64,000 nucleotides of DNA, from the NCBI RefSeq assembly GCF_019578655.1, contig NC_063258.1:30384802-30448801 (forward strand). The letters run 5' to 3'. Each line of letters starts with the position of its first letter. Position 1 is the first letter of the stretch. The position numbers and the translations under genes were made by a program. The stretch comes from Ricinus communis (lineage: Eukaryota; Streptophyta; Magnoliopsida; Malpighiales; Euphorbiaceae). Below are positions 63,208 through 64,000 of this stretch, piece by piece. Below the pieces are notes generated by a model. The model searched no databases. It had not been told where the DNA came from and saw only the letters and a list, made by a program, of their open reading frames with translations.

Positions 63208-64000
63208 GTCTTGCTATACGATTAATAGATTACTAGATATATTTTTACTGAGTTTAGTTTTTTTATTAATATATATGTATTAATATTTTCTATTTTATAA
63301 TGTAATTGTTTATTTAATTTAACTTATTTTACTCATTTTAATTCAAAAATCTATTTTTTTATAGTTTTATTTTAATAAATTATTTTTTATTAATTAGAGC
63401 TAAAGGTCCAAAGAGAGAATATAGCATATTTTTATATTGTTGTATAACTTCTATTTATAAATATTTCTGATAAATTAATTCACATTTTCTAAATATGTGA
63501 GAAAAAAGCTGTTTGGATAATTAAAATTGTATAATAAAAGTATTTAATATCTCTACGGCTGTTAATTATTTAATTCAAATTGAAAATTATAACAACTCGG
63601 CTAATATAGTATTAACTTTTCCTGTGTGAGATGTAAACTTATAAATTGGATAAGAATATAAAATCAGCATTTTCTTCAATTATACAATGTAATTAATATA
63701 GATATTTTAATCAAATTCCATGTAAAACTCGGGTATCTAACAGTTGAATAGTAATGCCTGGGGAAGCCGACAAAACTCCCCCCAAAAAAAGTTTAATTCC
63801 GTACGGAAAATATAAAACCAAATTGCACGGCCAAGGTGAAACGTGTGACAGATCACGTGAGGAGGACAAATGGTAGTAGTCAAAAGCGGGAATGGTATAG
63901 TACACGTGGTTGGTGTCACAGTTGAGATGGCTGTTTCCTGACTGACACTCTATCAAAGAAGATGAAGATGCAGACCTAGACGTGGCAATGGATTTTGGAT
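63208..64000. other. Right-edge region, possible promoter of an off-window gene
   Basis: AT-rich up to about 63720, then GC-richer. No coding frame is supported. The last 160 bp hold several ACGT-core elements (reported separately). Confidence 0.4.
63840..63986. promoter_or_regulatory. Cluster of ACGT-core (G-box/ABRE-like) elements
   Basis: AACGTGTG at 63840-63847, TCACGTGA at 63853-63860, ACACGTGGT at 63902-63910 and GACGTGGC at 63979-63986. In plants such clusters bind bZIP (ABF) and bHLH factors. The regulated gene would lie beyond the window; this is an inference. Confidence 0.45.

Noticed and set aside
1..64000. CRISPR arrays, bacterial operons, rRNA or tRNA genes
   Set aside because: None seen; the intron-bearing plant genes rule out a prokaryotic reading, and no cloverleaf with proper A and B boxes was found by eye.

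Overview
This is nuclear DNA of a flowering plant, almost certainly a eudicot. Genes have GT-AG introns and plant-specific families (ELF3, CYP714 P450, R2R3-MYB, arginine-rich tandem CCCH finger). Intergenic DNA is very AT-rich, with TA and GA microsatellites and plant transposon remnants. The protein sequences look rosid-like; I cannot name the species.

Layout: 283-5229 (-) is the clock gene ELF3 in four coding exons. 8381-13133 (+) is a ten-exon gene for a 3'-5' exonuclease-like plus KH protein, divergent from ELF3. 14140-20413 (-) is an eleven-exon EPSIN (ENTH clathrin adaptor), convergent with it. 21315-23460 (-) is a decayed P450 copy that received a truncated LINE. 23958-27462 (-) is the intact five-exon CYP714-type P450. 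38894-40795 (-) is a three-exon R2R3-MYB of the RAX/MYB36 type with a GC-AG intron. 54839-55966 (-) is an intronless tandem CCCH zinc finger gene. 58607-63202 (-) is a recent but inactivated Copia LTR retrotransposon with a 5-bp target duplication.

The long gaps hold AT-rich DNA with several mobile elements whose edges can be read directly: a 419-bp solo LTR (TSD ATAAT), a 1,028-bp Mutator-like element (9-bp TSD), a 315-bp inverted-repeat MITE, and a GC-richer LTR-like block between two 336-bp direct repeats.

The genes do not form one pathway. ELF3 is the evening-complex scaffold. EPSIN acts in vesicle traffic. The CYP714 enzyme probably oxidises gibberellins or related terpenoids. The MYB and the CCCH protein are regulators. 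From memory, ELF3, the exonuclease-KH gene and a tandem CCCH gene are also close neighbours on Arabidopsis chromosome 2 (about At2g25900-At2g25930), so this may be an ancestral block later expanded by insertions. Coding models were built by joining exons at visible splice sites with reading-frame checks; each gene closes in frame. UTR ends and transcription starts were not determined. I found no convincing wholly new system. The most unusual structures are the duplication around the LTR-like block, the organelle-intron-like tract with a 15-G run in the EPSIN intron, and the duplicated splice acceptor in EPSIN.
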